Shown: positions 1 through 10,725 of the stretch, one piece after another
How positions within the stretch are numbered: position 1 is the stretch's first letter
Layout of the letters: each line of letters opens with the position of its first letter
Origin: Hoplostethus atlanticus
Taxonomy: Eukaryota; Chordata; Actinopteri; Trachichthyiformes; Trachichthyidae
DNA length: 64,000 bases
Assembly: GCA_034670405.1 (NCBI GenBank)
Contig: JAXDDX010000007.1
Span: 3,216,001 to 3,280,000, forward strand
Direction of reading: 5' to 3'
Notes under the pieces: generated by a model
Told to the model about the DNA's origin: nothing
The model's input: the letters and a program-made list of their open reading frames with translations, nothing else
The model's database searches: none
Made by a program: the position numbers and the translations under genes

Positions 1-859
1 ATATTTGTTCAGCATGCACACACATATTTCTGAGACATACACAGATATAGACACACAATGTATATGTCATTAACACTAAGGAAGCTGATAGGAGATGTAC
101 AGTGCCAATTGGGAAATCTCCCATTCCCATGTTTCATCAGTTTGCTGCTGTACTGACTGTTTGTGGACTGGAGCGTTCGTGACCCGCCCTGTACTGTTGC
201 TGTGAACATCCTTCAGACTCCTCCGGCTGTTTGCCACCGTAATTGCAAGCCATTGCTCTTTTCACGGTTTCCCCAGTGACTCACTGTCTGCCAGAATCCT
301 CTATCTAAATCCTCTATCTCGCTCCTCTTGTCCTCTCACTCTGCCTAAAGTGTTCATCTAAGCTCCACCCGGGGACATGCCGCGAGGCATGATCAATAGG
401 TCACACTTAAGACAGGCCTTCCCAGCTTCACCTCTCTCTTCTTGATACTGACAGATTGACTCAAAACCGATACGTTTTGCTGGTTTTGAATGTTTTTATT
501 TCTTCTGAGACCACAACTGCTCCAGTGAAATGTGTGGTCATTGGTTATGAAGACATGAAGCAGCCTTGCATTACACTTATATTCACATTTAAACTGAGCA
601 TATGCTCTTATCAAGTGTGACAGTAGAACAAGTTCCCTTTACTTTACACAGAAGCAACAGTAAGGACTACAAGGGTCAAAGCTGCCCTGAAAATAGATTT
701 AACAAACATCCCTGTGTCTCTAGTATACTTGTGCACGATAGAGACGTTTTATATAAAGAAATAAAAGCCTGGGAAAATGGAAAATTTGTTGAAATAAATT
801 AACAAGACAGGGACATTTTCAGTGTAAATAAAGGAGGAAGACATAAGAGATGTAATTTA
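1..859. other. no gene recognised
   Basis: AT-moderate DNA with only short ORFs and no domain, splice pair or terminal repeat that I can defend. Confidence 0.5.
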
Positions 860-880
860 GGGGTGTGGGGGGGTTGGGGG
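860..880 (+). other. G-run cluster, possible G-quadruplex
   Basis: Consecutive runs of four, seven and five G residues are separated by TGT and TT. The seven-G run can supply two tracts, so four tracts of three or more G are available within 21 bases. This is a sequence-level prediction only. Confidence 0.4.
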
Positions 881-1094
881 CCGGTATCACTACTAGTTTG
901 TTACTAGTTTGTAGGGGCTGAAAACATGGGAGGCCAAGCTAGGAGTTAGTTACAGTATATATTGCAGAGATGCATTTGGATAAGGAGCTGAGCAGAGCTC
1001 CTGCTAAAGAAGGGGCTGATTTAGTGACCTGCAAGGTCAGGTTGTGGATGTATCACTCCGAGATTCCCTTACCATTCCCTTATTACCCCCAGAA

Positions 1095-2340
1095 TCTTCC
1101 ATCCAGTCTAGACAGGAGCCATTGTGGTTTTGGCAAAGGTGATAGAGAGGTGTCCCAGAAGGCAGGATGTCCTAGGAGAAACAGAGCAGCTCAATCTTGA
1201 GCTTGAGGTGGCGGGCAAACATCCATCTGGAGATGTTAGCAAAGCAAACCTCAACCTGTGAGAGAGGGAGGAAAATAAGCCACGTTGAGTGTCTTTGGCA
1301 TAGCAGTATGAAAAGATGTTTTGACAGAGCAAAGAAATTGAAATTAAATCGAAGAAACTAACCATCTCGATAATACCTGGGAGACTGGGAGGGAGCATTT
1401 GGTAGTTCACAGTGTCAAAATCAGTGGACAGGTATGGCAGGATGAAGAAAAGTGGCTCTAGCAGGTAGGGATTTTGAGAAAGTTCATTAGAAGTGGCTGA
1501 TTAAAGAGTTTTAGAAAGAAATGAGAGGAGCAGTAGCCGCCTGTAGTCCTCAACATCAGACGGGTTGTGATTGGCTGGTTTCTTGACTAGAAGGTAGATG
1601 CTACCAGGGCAGACTGGATGATGGTAGTTAACAAAGGGAGCAGAGGGGTAGTCTAGAGGAGGGGGTGGGTTTGAGAGGGCAGGTAGTAACCCTGCTGGGG
1701 AAAATGAGTTGTATGATCTCATCTGGGTAAAGAGAGTAACACAGTAAGCCAGAGTCTGTAGGGCTAGAGAAGCAAGTAGTGAGTGGATTGGAGAGAGGGC
1801 TAGAAGGCAGTTGGGAGAAAGAGATGTGAAACCGTCTCCTCAAAGTAGGTCACAGAATCCTCAGGAGAAAGAGAGGAGGGAGGAGTAGGTGGAGCTAGGG
1901 TGTTGAGGAAAAAACGTGTAAACAGAAAATAGTTTCCAGGGATTTGAAGCTGAAGATTGCATTTTACAATGGCAGGTTGGTTTAGCAGCCGAGATGGATG
2001 AGAAGATGAAGGAGAGCAGAGAGGCTGAGAGCGTGAGAGAGGTCGTTCCGACACGCAGATTTGTGCCTCTTTCTCCCGGCCCCCCCGAAGCCATCGCATG
2101 CTCGGCGAGTCAGGTGGAGGGAGTGAGGAAGGGATGGAGGAGAAGGGATGGGACTCCAGATTGCACTAAGTGGTGATAGTGTGAGGCCAGGCGAGTTAGG
2201 TGAGTTAGTGAAAAGGGTGCTGGACAAGGATACAAGTGATGGTCTGAGACAGGAAGAGGGGTAATAGAGAGGTTAGTGGCACATCCTCTAGAGTGGATCC
2301 AGTCAAGTCTATCTCTATCTCTCTATAGGGGGAGATGCAG
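1095..2340 (-). pseudogene. L2-like LINE reverse transcriptase relic
   Basis: Read on the minus strand, this is a broken ORF2 of the L2 type common in fish. From high to low coordinates I see the linker between endonuclease and RT around 1800-2230 (proline-rich run, then SLSPEDSVTYFEE, matching the usual T/S-L-T-x-D-D-F-x-x-F-F region). Next comes the RT start KKPANHNPSDVEDYRR near 1550-1600 with LSFLSKTL at about 1504-1525. The motif A equivalent, DFDTVNYQ, is near 1400-1430. The motif C equivalent, SYCYAKDTQ, is near 1290-1310, where the expected YADD has become YAKD. Several frameshifts exist, and the stretches between SKTL and motif A and between motif A and motif C are far shorter than normal, so internal deletions are inferred. 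It cannot make a functional enzyme. Confidence 0.75.
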
Positions 2341-2977
2341 AAACTAAATTAAACTTAAAAGGAACTTGCATTTAATGAATGAGTACTATCTTTTTCCTTT
2401 TCAGATCACACACGAAAACAATCTTATATGTATTCCTTCAGTAAAATCTGAATCCTGTCTCAAGCGTGGCACTGAGGTGTAAGCACTCTCCTGACCGGTC
2501 TTCTGTACCGCCCCTAACTGCCCACACTGAGGGACCAAAACAATGCAACTTTGATTATCATTGTTTAGGCGTGAATGGCATTAATCAGTGTTGCAAAGGT
2601 TCTGGGGGTAATAAGGGAACTTGTGTGAACAGTGTACATGCACACACACACACACTCCAAAAACAAATCCCATCTCACTAAAAACAAAAGACCTGTCCCT
2701 ATTTGAAACTCTTTCAATTGCTAGGCCCCTTCCTATCATCATGTGAAGACCTGCACACCACCATCTAAGTAGGTTAGAGTGACCTGAAGAGAATCCCTGC
2801 GCTGCACATGCTTTGTCTCAGTGCCGATCTTTCTTTGGACCGCTCTGACGTCATTTCCCTCAGGAGACCTTGTTTCAGGGTGAAATCACTGGGAGAGGAA
2901 GTGGTTCCCACGCCTCGGCCTTTTAGTCACTAATCCTAGTCAGACAGGTCCTGATAGTGGGAGTCTGCGTGGTTTAT

Positions 2978-2978
<1 letters not shown>
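2341..2978. other. no gene recognised
   Basis: Contains a short (CA)n run at 2641-2655 and otherwise unremarkable sequence. The 71-codon ORF here has no recognisable domain. Confidence 0.5.

Positions 2979-3010
<32 letters not shown>
2979..3010 (+). repeat. (GT)n microsatellite
   Basis: An almost pure GT tract interrupted by one A near its 3' end. Confidence 0.9.
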
Positions 3011-3011
<1 letters not shown>

Positions 3012-4271
3012 GGAGGGTGCTCCACATAATGGTAACCTGGATTATGTCTCCTCAATCAAGTGATGAGTGGGCTTAACCATTGATGGCTCTTCATCTAATT
3101 TGGATGTACTTAATTTCAGGCTTTCATTGTACCCTTAAGTGTATAAATAAATCAATGAAAAATAAGCTCTTCCTGAAACCATCCCCTTTAGCAAATGCCA
3201 CATTGCTTTTTGAAGAATTCCAAAATGGTTTAACTAAATCCTTTTCCAGATTTTCAAAGGGAAGTCAGGGTCAAGAAATTGTCACTGTCTGTAGAGGCAG
3301 GCACAAAGGCAGAGGGAGAGAGGGGGAGCCGGGGAGGGAGACCGGAACAATTTTCATTTTTGCTGCTAAAGTATGAGCCCAGTGAGCAGGCGACGTCTGT
3401 GGAGGGACTAGACGCCGAGAGAAGACCTGTTTTGAGGTCGAGAAAATACTTTATTTGGCCTCAGCCACAACCTGGTGTGATAATCAACATGAGTTGGTAT
3501 TATGATGGACTTGATTTTTCAAGTTTAATAGATTATTAATATAGGAAAATAGGGTTCACTTGCTCAAACACAGAAGAGATCTATGGCATTCTTTTGACAA
3601 AAGATTAGTCCAGCATGTACAAGGTGCACCACCAGTGATGTAGAGAAGTTAAGTGCAGCCTGATGCAAACTTAGTCATCACATTCATCAGTTGTCAAATT
3701 TAGTAAATATGGAGAGGCTGCCTCAGCTTACCTTATCTTGAGAGGCACATCCTCCAATGACCTTTTGCCCAAGAAAGCAGTTTAACTAAGCATAAGCATC
3801 ATTGACCGCATGTTGCCAACGCTCTTCCAAAGAAAGTAGGTTGGTTGCTCAAAAAGGCGCTGGAAGTCACCAGATGATGTCACTTTCATATCATTACATT
3901 TGCTACACAGATTCTGCCCTCCCCTGCTCTTAGCAGAGGCAGGCGCTATGCTGTGTATTGGAAGCACTGTGACCAAACAGTGCGGAGTCAACACGTTCAG
4001 TTTTTAAAAAAATAAAGTTGTCAGGAAAGTCTGAAAATCCGCTAAATCTAGTAACAAAGTCGCCAAGTTAGCGACAGCACATCGACCATTAGTAAAGATA
4101 GCAGAGGCTGCGTCAGTTACTACATTGGGTAGCTTGAAATATTCTTGCTGGATATGTGGCTGCATGTGTATGTGGAGAGACGCTGTCGGTGGCAGTGCCT
4201 TTAGGTCACCACAGAGGTAAAATGTGTGTATGTGCAAGGTAAAGTTTAATTACATCCCGTACGGCACCTCA
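3011..4271. other. no gene recognised; includes a short shared repeat
   Basis: No defensible exon. About 35 bases at 4042-4078 (containing AAAGTCGCCAAGTT) recur near 18,255-18,292, so a small dispersed repeat of unknown class lies at 4010-4085. Confidence 0.4.
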
Positions 4272-4520
4272 TACATTTCAGTAGGGTTTATGAGAGGGTT
4301 TCAAAAGCTTATGCAAGAACTTTTCAGGATGGCGTATGGTGAATGTTTCAGTATGGTGTATGAGAGCATAATGCATTTCAGTAGTGTTTATGAGAGGGTT
4401 TCAATTTGGCATTCAAGAGGTTTACAACAGTGTGTGTAAGTGGGTTTCAGTGGGTGTATATGATAGTGGTTCACTAGTGTTTATGAGTGTAGGCCATTTC
4501 AGTACTGTTTGTGAGAGTAT
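4272..4520 (+). repeat. degenerate minisatellite
   Basis: The phrase TTTCAGTAGTGTTTATGAGAG recurs in mutated form five or six times (near 4277, 4310, 4345, 4376, 4485 and 4500) with irregular spacing of roughly 30-45 bases. It looks like an old tandem array that has decayed. I see no coding or regulatory function. Confidence 0.55.
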
Positions 4521-4783
4521 TTTCTTTCCTTTCCTTTAGATGGGGGGTGATCTTCCCCTTGGCTTTGCGGTTGAGACCTCGAGATTTCTGCATGTGCATA
4601 TAACACGATCTAAGAAGCACATGGCATGAAATGTGAATTTCGCTTAACATTAAACATGTTTTTTTTTTTTGTGGTTCTACAAAAGCCCGACAAACTTTAG
4701 TTTTGGCTTGAACTGTTTACCTTAAAGAGGTGCTGATTATGAAGCACTTTTGAGGAATAAATTGTGAGGGTGTGCTTTGTGCA

Positions 4784-4785
<2 letters not shown>

Positions 4786-4824
<39 letters not shown>
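4786..4824 (+). repeat. (GT)n microsatellite
   Basis: Uninterrupted GT tract of about 19 units. Confidence 0.95.
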
Positions 4825-4827
<3 letters not shown>

Positions 4828-6718
4828 CAGACATCATTTTGTCATAAAAAGGAACCGACTGACTCACTGGTTGAGAGGGAAATTAAGCAAAGTGGAAGTG
4901 AAGTAAAGATTAAGACACAAGGAGAGGGAAAAGACCAAACAAAAGGGCAGTGGTAGTGCATTTGCATGAGCAAGTGTGTCTTTTTCTGCTTCCCTACCCA
5001 AGAGTGAGGCACAATTAGAGCCATGTAAACACAGAGAAAAGGTGACAAGAGAGAAAAAAATCATTTTACAGCCCCTGCTTGAAAGGGCAATTTTTGGGCC
5101 TTGCCAACTGTGCCTTGGAAACCTGTAACGCTGCTGACAGGAGCATTACAGGGCTTCGCTTGTGTTTAACTGGAGGCCAGAGCACGGGGAGGATGAGCAC
5201 CATGGGAAGCTGCATGCTAATGATAATAATGTTTTTGGGGCTACCGGTAAGACCGATGACAGAGACGCTGACAGGTCGGTAAGCTGCTCCACACTGCTTT
5301 TTGGGGAGACAGAGGCGTGAGCAATGTTTCGGTCACAGTGGGGGAAGACTAGGTGTAACTAAAAGCTTTGGGCTGAGACAGCTGAGGAGGATTACTTTAT
5401 AATGTAGATACATACAGTAACTGTGTGACACCGCAGGCGTCCGGGTAAAGGCAGAAAGTAGAATTAAGCAGGCGGGGTGTTGAAAAGCAGATGGCTAATT
5501 TGTGCATACTTGTTTAAGTGGTGGAAATATGCATGGGGACGGTGACTGAGGCAACTGTTAATGCACTGCAAAGAGGCAAGTACCCTCTAGAACCAACGTA
5601 CTGTAGTATCTCCATTTTGTCACCATAAAGAAATGTGAATTTCCGCACATGCAGTGTGTCCTTTCAGTATTCTGCTTATGCCGAGGTCGAGCAGCTGAGG
5701 TCTCATGTACATAGAGTCACGCCCTCGGCAATGTCAATCAAGCCCACATGAATGGGGTAGTGGGGTGGAGAGTGGAAGGGGCATGGGACGAGACCGAGCC
5801 TTCCCATGCTTAATGGCCCGATTAATAATAAATCCCCTGTCTAATTATGAAATGGTCAAAAATAATGAGATTTCTGCCACTCGTTTTCTAATGAGCGCTT
5901 TACCATTTCCACTCACACGAATGATAACATCCACATATGACATGTTCATCGTTACTCTACTGTGTGAGTGTGAGTGTGAGTGCGTGTCTTCATGTGTGAC
6001 TCAGTGTGTATAGAGTGACATCATAAGCATGTCATGTTTAGACAGCTGCAATTCAACCAACAGTATTAGCAGGTTAGTACTCCTATGCAGTACATGAGCC
6101 AATGACCTCATACAACATGGTATGTGCAAGGACAAATACACATAATTGATAAAATGACCGCCTCTCAATGTACTTTCATCTTTCACCCACACACATGGAC
6201 CTTGCAGGGGCCGGTGGGATACAGCTAACTTGCTGGCGATGCTACAAATCTCTCTTTATAGCTGTTTAAAGTCATTCATTGTTTGCATTTGACATTCTGT
6301 TGACAGTAAAATATGTATAATTCAACCTGCTTAACAACATGACAGGTGAACATAAATAAACACTAGATGATAAAATGTGGTTCACGACCAATTTAACAAT
6401 ATGTGGTACAGATGGGCTCCTGTGAGCAGCGGATAAGTAACCTTGCCTCTCTGTGTATATCTATTCTGCATGCACGCACAGTCACAGTGAATGAGCGTCT
6501 CATGGCGCTGAGGCTAACCACAGAGTTGTTGAGACTCTATGATTGGTAAGAGGTGAAAATCAGATGTCTGGTTCCTGCCTTCTCTGTGTATAAGAGGATG
6601 AGGATGAAGTAAAACTTAAATAACAGTAGCTGTGTGATTTGGTTGAATTGGCACAAACCAATTATGAAAAAAAGCCTGGCAGTGCATGTTACCTAACACA
6701 TTATGTAATAGTTGCTGT

Positions 6719-6721
<3 letters not shown>
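4825..6721. other. no gene established
   Basis: Holds one weak candidate first exon (listed separately) and a stretch at 5800-5940 rich in TAAT/ATTA words that could be a conserved non-coding element. This cannot be tested from one sequence. A short (GTGA)n-like run lies near 5965-5985. Confidence 0.4.
5193..5246 (+). CDS. candidate first coding exon with hydrophobic leader
   Basis: Eighteen codons run from an ATG to a good splice donor (CCG/GTAAGA): MSTMGSCMLMIIMFLGLP. The residues are a short polar start followed by a hydrophobic core, as in a signal peptide that continues into the next exon, and the exon would end in phase 0. A second in-frame ATG at 5202 is also possible. No downstream partner exon is recognised in this window and no promoter was identified, so this may be chance. 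I do not assign a family. Confidence 0.15.
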
Positions 6722-6790
<69 letters not shown>

Positions 6791-6798
6791 TGTGTGTG
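6722..6798 (+). repeat. compound (GT)n-(CGTG)n microsatellite
   Basis: A GT tract (6722-6760) switches to about eight CGTG units (6761-6792) and back to GT. Strict purine-pyrimidine alternation runs for about 77 bases, which favours left-handed DNA. The ORFs on both strands here (cysteine/valine runs and threonine/histidine runs) are translation artefacts of the repeat. Confidence 0.95.
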
Positions 6799-6870
6799 AT
6801 GGACAGCAGACGGTGGCAATCAGGGCAAGCAGTGAAAGTGTAGCAGATGTTCCACAGGCTAAGAGATACC

Positions 6871-6897
6871 AGAGATAGAGATAGATAGATAGAGATA
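6871..6897 (+). repeat. (GATA)n-like microsatellite
   Basis: Short imperfect run of GATA and GAGATA units immediately downstream of the compound GT tract. Confidence 0.8.
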
Positions 6898-8589
6898 CCA
6901 CTTAATCTTTCATTATATTGTTGCATTATTAAGTTCAGTCACACATTTAAAAAAAAACCACAAATATGTTATTTAATAAATCATAGGACTACACATACAT
7001 AGCCACCAATGTCTTCATCTTCCAAGCTACTATAGGGATATAGCATTCAATTAAAAGAGCACATTATGGGTTTCCTAAGCATCATTATTTGTGAACCAGA
7101 AAATCTTGAAACCAAGACCAGATGCTGATCTGTGACTTCATCAGAATGTACAGTCCGGAGCTGCACCACTGAGAAAGAGACTATGTCGACATGCATGCCA
7201 AGAATCCAATATTGATGCCATTATGAGAATATATCCATAACATGTGATATGTGAAAATATTTCAGTCACGACACCACACATATTCTGTTACAATTGAACA
7301 ATTTATTGAATACAATGACACAATGCCAATAAGATGAGCTACCCCTCAAGGAGGACGCAATATCACCCCTACAGTACATAGAAGCAGATCTGAGCAAGTG
7401 ACAGCTGGGTAGTGGCGGGTTAGCACAAGCCGCATAATTCTCATATCATGCAGCAACACAGCAGCAGATTGCACTGAGTGAACAACAGACTAGGTTAGTA
7501 CTAGCCCACTTTCAATAGTCTGCCGTGTGTGGAGAGTGAGCGATTGGCGGCGTCTAGTGTACATTCTGCTGAAGCAGAGGAATGGACTGCAGCCAGCTAG
7601 AGTTTTGTTATATGATACATTTTATGGAGGCTCCAAGGATGTATGGGGATAGCCACACAAATACAAGACAGTAATTACACAATATAAAAACACAGGAGCA
7701 CTGCGCACTCCCAATATCAGACACATGATTAAGTGCATCATATTTTTTTTCCAATATTTTTTTTGTCTGTGTACATAAAATAGCTAATTGGTCAAGAGGC
7801 GTACCACTGGACGATTAATTCCACTGCTTTAGCATGAAGGCGGGGCTTCTCTGGGACTATGTGCGTAGTCTACTGCTCACTGAGGGTGTTCGATTCCACA
7901 GATTTTAGGAGACGATTTTGATTCCAATTCCAAATGGTGGGAATCGATGGAGTTGATTCCTCTTTTCTTTGGTTCTCGATTCCAAAAACTGAAATAAAGG
8001 GGATGAACCCAGATTTTCTAAAATAACCGATGTAAAAGTAGTACATAATAGTACATAGTACATAATACATTGCTACCACTGATGTTTTGAAGGACACAAG
8101 GCAAGGCAATAGCCTTTTAGTTTTACTGGGTTGAGGGAGGATAGAGTGGGTAAAGTGAGTGTGCCTATTTCTGTTGACAGTCAGAGAGGAATGGTGAATT
8201 CAATCTTTCCCTTGAATCAAACTCAGCCCACACACAACTGACACTGGTTTGCTGTGGTGTGCCTGGTGAAGGTGATGTTGTGGTCTCCATCTGGATATCT
8301 GTACCCCTCTGCTGGCTGGCCTCTGATGTCACTGCTCTGGCAGCCATCGCAGCATTTGTCTCCATGCCAAAAAGAAGTAGACATGGTTCTGTAGTTGTAG
8401 TAACACTGTCACATTAGAGAGATAGCTCATTATTTTGGACAAGTTCAAGGTTATAGGTACATACGATACGAGGCCTCCCTAAAGTTACATATCAGAGCTT
8501 TCTCGTGGCCTTTTAGGGTGTCTATCCAACAGGTCTAATGGTTACATCAAGCAGAGCTGAAAGAAGAGGCATAGAACGCTGAATGTTTT
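6898..8589. other. no gene recognised; weak repeat traces
   Basis: The words GATTCC and GAATCGAT recur at about 7890-7985, as in some fish DNA-transposon relics. The minus-strand reading at 8165-8365 contains CVWAEFDSR, which faintly recalls the hAT transposase region before the dimerisation domain. Neither is strong enough to name. Confidence 0.3.
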
Positions 8590-8750
8590 TCCATCTCACC
8601 AGTGGCTGATCCTTCCGGCTTCCCACCCGCAGACACGGCCAATTGTGTCTGTAGGGACGCCCGACCAAGCCGGAGGTAACGCTGAGGTTCGAACCTGCAA
8701 ACTCAGTGTTTGTAGGCAGTTGCTTTGACCACTACATTACCCGGGCACCC
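8590..8750 (-). mobile_element. tRNA-derived SINE
   Basis: On the minus strand the element begins at about 8750 with GGGTGCCCGGG. It has an internal RNA polymerase III A box (TAATGTAGTGG, complement of 8729-8739) and a B box (GGTTCGAACC, within 8685-8696), spaced as in a tRNA gene. The body that follows (GTTACCTCCGGCTTGGTC, then GGGAAGCCGG) matches a SINE family I recognise as widespread in fish. Decay from the tRNA consensus shows it is an old copy. The 3' boundary is approximate. Confidence 0.75.
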
Positions 8751-8751
8751 G

Positions 8752-9110
8752 CAGACCTTTTTTCATTGTGGAACTGTTGCCCTCCAGAATGTTGTACATA
8801 ACATCCAGTGGGAATGTGTCAGAAACCACAAAAGTGTGGTAGTCAAAAGGGCTGAGTCCCGTCACACCATACAAAGCTTTTCTATTGGGGTTGCGATGGT
8901 GATGGATGTGAACGGCAGCAGTATGCAACATACAGGAATGCTCATCATGTGGGTTGCTATGTCCTCATGGTGGCAGAGACAGCGCCTGCAAAATCTTCGA
9001 TTGCTGAAGCAAGTGAAGAATCCAGCTAGAGAATGAGCAGAAAGATTATCTGATGCAATAGATACAAGTGCTCCTTTGATTATATGTTGTTCATTAACAG
9101 TCACCGCTTC
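8752..9110 (-). pseudogene. relic of a multi-copy fish transposase-like gene
   Basis: On the minus strand, frame one (about 9104-8890) reads SDNLSAHSLAGFFTCFS followed by RFCRRC. A second frame (8931-8752) reads DTFPLDVMYNILEG. These match in order the signature S-x-D-N-x-x-x-H-S-x-x-G-F, the R-F-C-R-x-C knuckle and the D-x-M/L-H-D-x-x-E-G motif of a large uncharacterised protein family that recurs in fish genomes and is thought to derive from a DNA transposon. A frameshift near 8895 separates the two parts, and the stretch between them is shorter than I expect. It is broken by the SINE on one side and ends before the hAT element on the other. Superfamily assignment is uncertain. Confidence 0.6.
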
Positions 9111-9449
9111 AACGTTTTAGCACGTCACATATTAGTGGTCTCAGAATAGATCAATATCCATATTTCTGAACAAACTTGTGTCTTACAATAATGGTAACAT
9201 ATTCCGTAGTTGTGACCTATACTCAGGGGTGTAAAAAGTATTATTATACTTAAGTTAAAGTATGGGTACTGGTTCAAAATCTTACTCAATTACAAGTCGA
9301 AGTATCTAGCTAAAAATACACTTGAGTAAAAGTCAAAAAGTTTCTACTTTTAAATGTACTCAAGTATTAAAAGTATTAAAGTATTAAAATGTTTTAGAAT
9401 TGTCTATCCATTGCAATAATAAAAAAACATAGGGGACATTTTTTGCATT

Positions 9450-10559
9450 AAAACGTAACACCACAAAAGCCAATTGTGACATCACAAAAGCCAAACATAA
9501 CACCACAAAAGCCAATTGTGACATCATAAAAGCCAATTGTGACATCATAAAAGCCAATTGTGACATCACAAAACCCAAACGTAACACCAAAAAAGCCAAT
9601 TGTGCCATCACAAAGGCCAATTGTGACATCACAAAAGCCAAACGTAACACCAAAAAAAAAGCCAATTGTGACATCACAAAGGCCAATTGTGACATCACAA
9701 AAGCCAAACGTAACACCACAAAAGCCAATTGTGACATCATAAAAGCCAATTGTGATATCACAAAGGCCAATTGTGACATCATAAAAGTCAATTGTGACAT
9801 CACAAAAGCCAAACGTAACACCAAAAAAGCCAATTGTGACATCACAAAGGCCAATTGTGCCATCATAAAAGCCAATTGTGACATCACAAAACCCAAACGT
9901 AACACCAAAAAAGCCAATTGTGCCATCACAAAGGCAGGCCAATTGTGACATCACAAAAGCCAAACGTAACACCAAAAAAAAGCCAATTGTGACATCACAA
10001 AGACCAATTGTGACATCACAAAAGCCAAACGTAACACCACAAAAGCCAATTGTGACATCATAAAAGCCAATTGTGATATCACAAAGGCCAATTCTGACAT
10101 CATAAAAGCCAATTGTGACATCACAAAAGCCAAACGTAACACCAAAAAAGCCAATTGTGACATCACAAAGGCCAATTGTGCCATCACAAAGGCCAATTAT
10201 GACATCACAAAAGCCAAACGTAACACCAAAAAAAAGCCAATTGTGACATCACAAAGGCCAATTGTGACATCACAAAAGCCAAACGTAACACCACAAAAGC
10301 CAATTGTGACATCACAAAAGCCAAACGTGACATCATAAAAGCTAATCGTGACATCACGAAAGCCAATCGTGACATGACTAAAGTCAGTGGTAACACCACA
10401 AAAGCCAATCGTTACATGACTAAAGCCAATCGTGACATCACAAAAGCCAATCGTAACGTCACAAAAGCCAATTGCGACATCACTAAAGCCAATTTTGACA
10501 TCAGAAAAGCCAATCATAACATCACTAAAGACAATTGTGATACCACGAAAGCCAATTCA
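9450..10559 (+). repeat. 21-bp minisatellite with 15-unit higher-order repeat
   Basis: About 52 head-to-tail units, mostly 21 bp. Two unit types alternate irregularly: type A starts GCCAATTGTGACATCA, and type B starts GCCAAACGTAACACCA, with an A-run of variable length after it. Units 7-21 and 22-36 in order carry the same sequence of variants (including GTGCCATC, GTGATATC and long-A units), giving a higher-order period of about 318 bp (9574 to 9892). A third, partial copy follows from about 10213. The last dozen units (10320-10559) are much more diverged (GCCAATCGTGACATGACT and similar), as expected for the edge of an array homogenised in its middle. Because 21 is divisible by three, several frames on both strands stay open. 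These are not genes. Confidence 0.95.
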
Positions 10560-10676
10560 ATATCGCATATCCTCATGTTCTTGTCAAAGAGTTGAAAAGG
10601 ATTTTTAAATTGGCACTATGGTTACTGTCCACTGGAAGCTTGTCAGCATTTTGTATCAATGCAAGTGGAAACAAAT

Positions 10677-10725
10677 GGGTTAAGCTAGCCAGTATTTACC
10701 AAACCAGATACTGGCTAGCTAACCC
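10677..10725. repeat. internal hairpin of the hAT element
   Basis: The arm GGGTTAAGCTAGCCAGTAT is followed after 12 bases by its reverse complement with a single base missing. Tol2 is also known to carry an internal inverted repeat, so this may be a family trait rather than chance. Confidence 0.7.

Noticed and set aside
6639-6926. Cysteine/valine- and threonine/histidine-rich ORFs
   Set aside because: They are products of reading the (GT)n-(CGTG)n repeat.
8685-8696. Intact tRNA gene suggested by the perfect AGGTTCGAACCT box
   Set aside because: The flanking stems do not form a cloverleaf, and the sequence continues into a SINE body, so it is a tRNA-derived SINE.
9384-9929. 181-codon minus ORF with a repeating MSQLAFV-like heptapeptide
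   Set aside because: It is the translation of the 21-bp minisatellite. Frames on both strands are equally open because the unit length is a multiple of three. There is no promoter, splice or non-repeat coding context.
9450-10559. CRISPR-like alternation of similar units
   Set aside because: There are no unique spacers; units are contiguous variants of one sequence and sit inside a eukaryotic hAT transposon.
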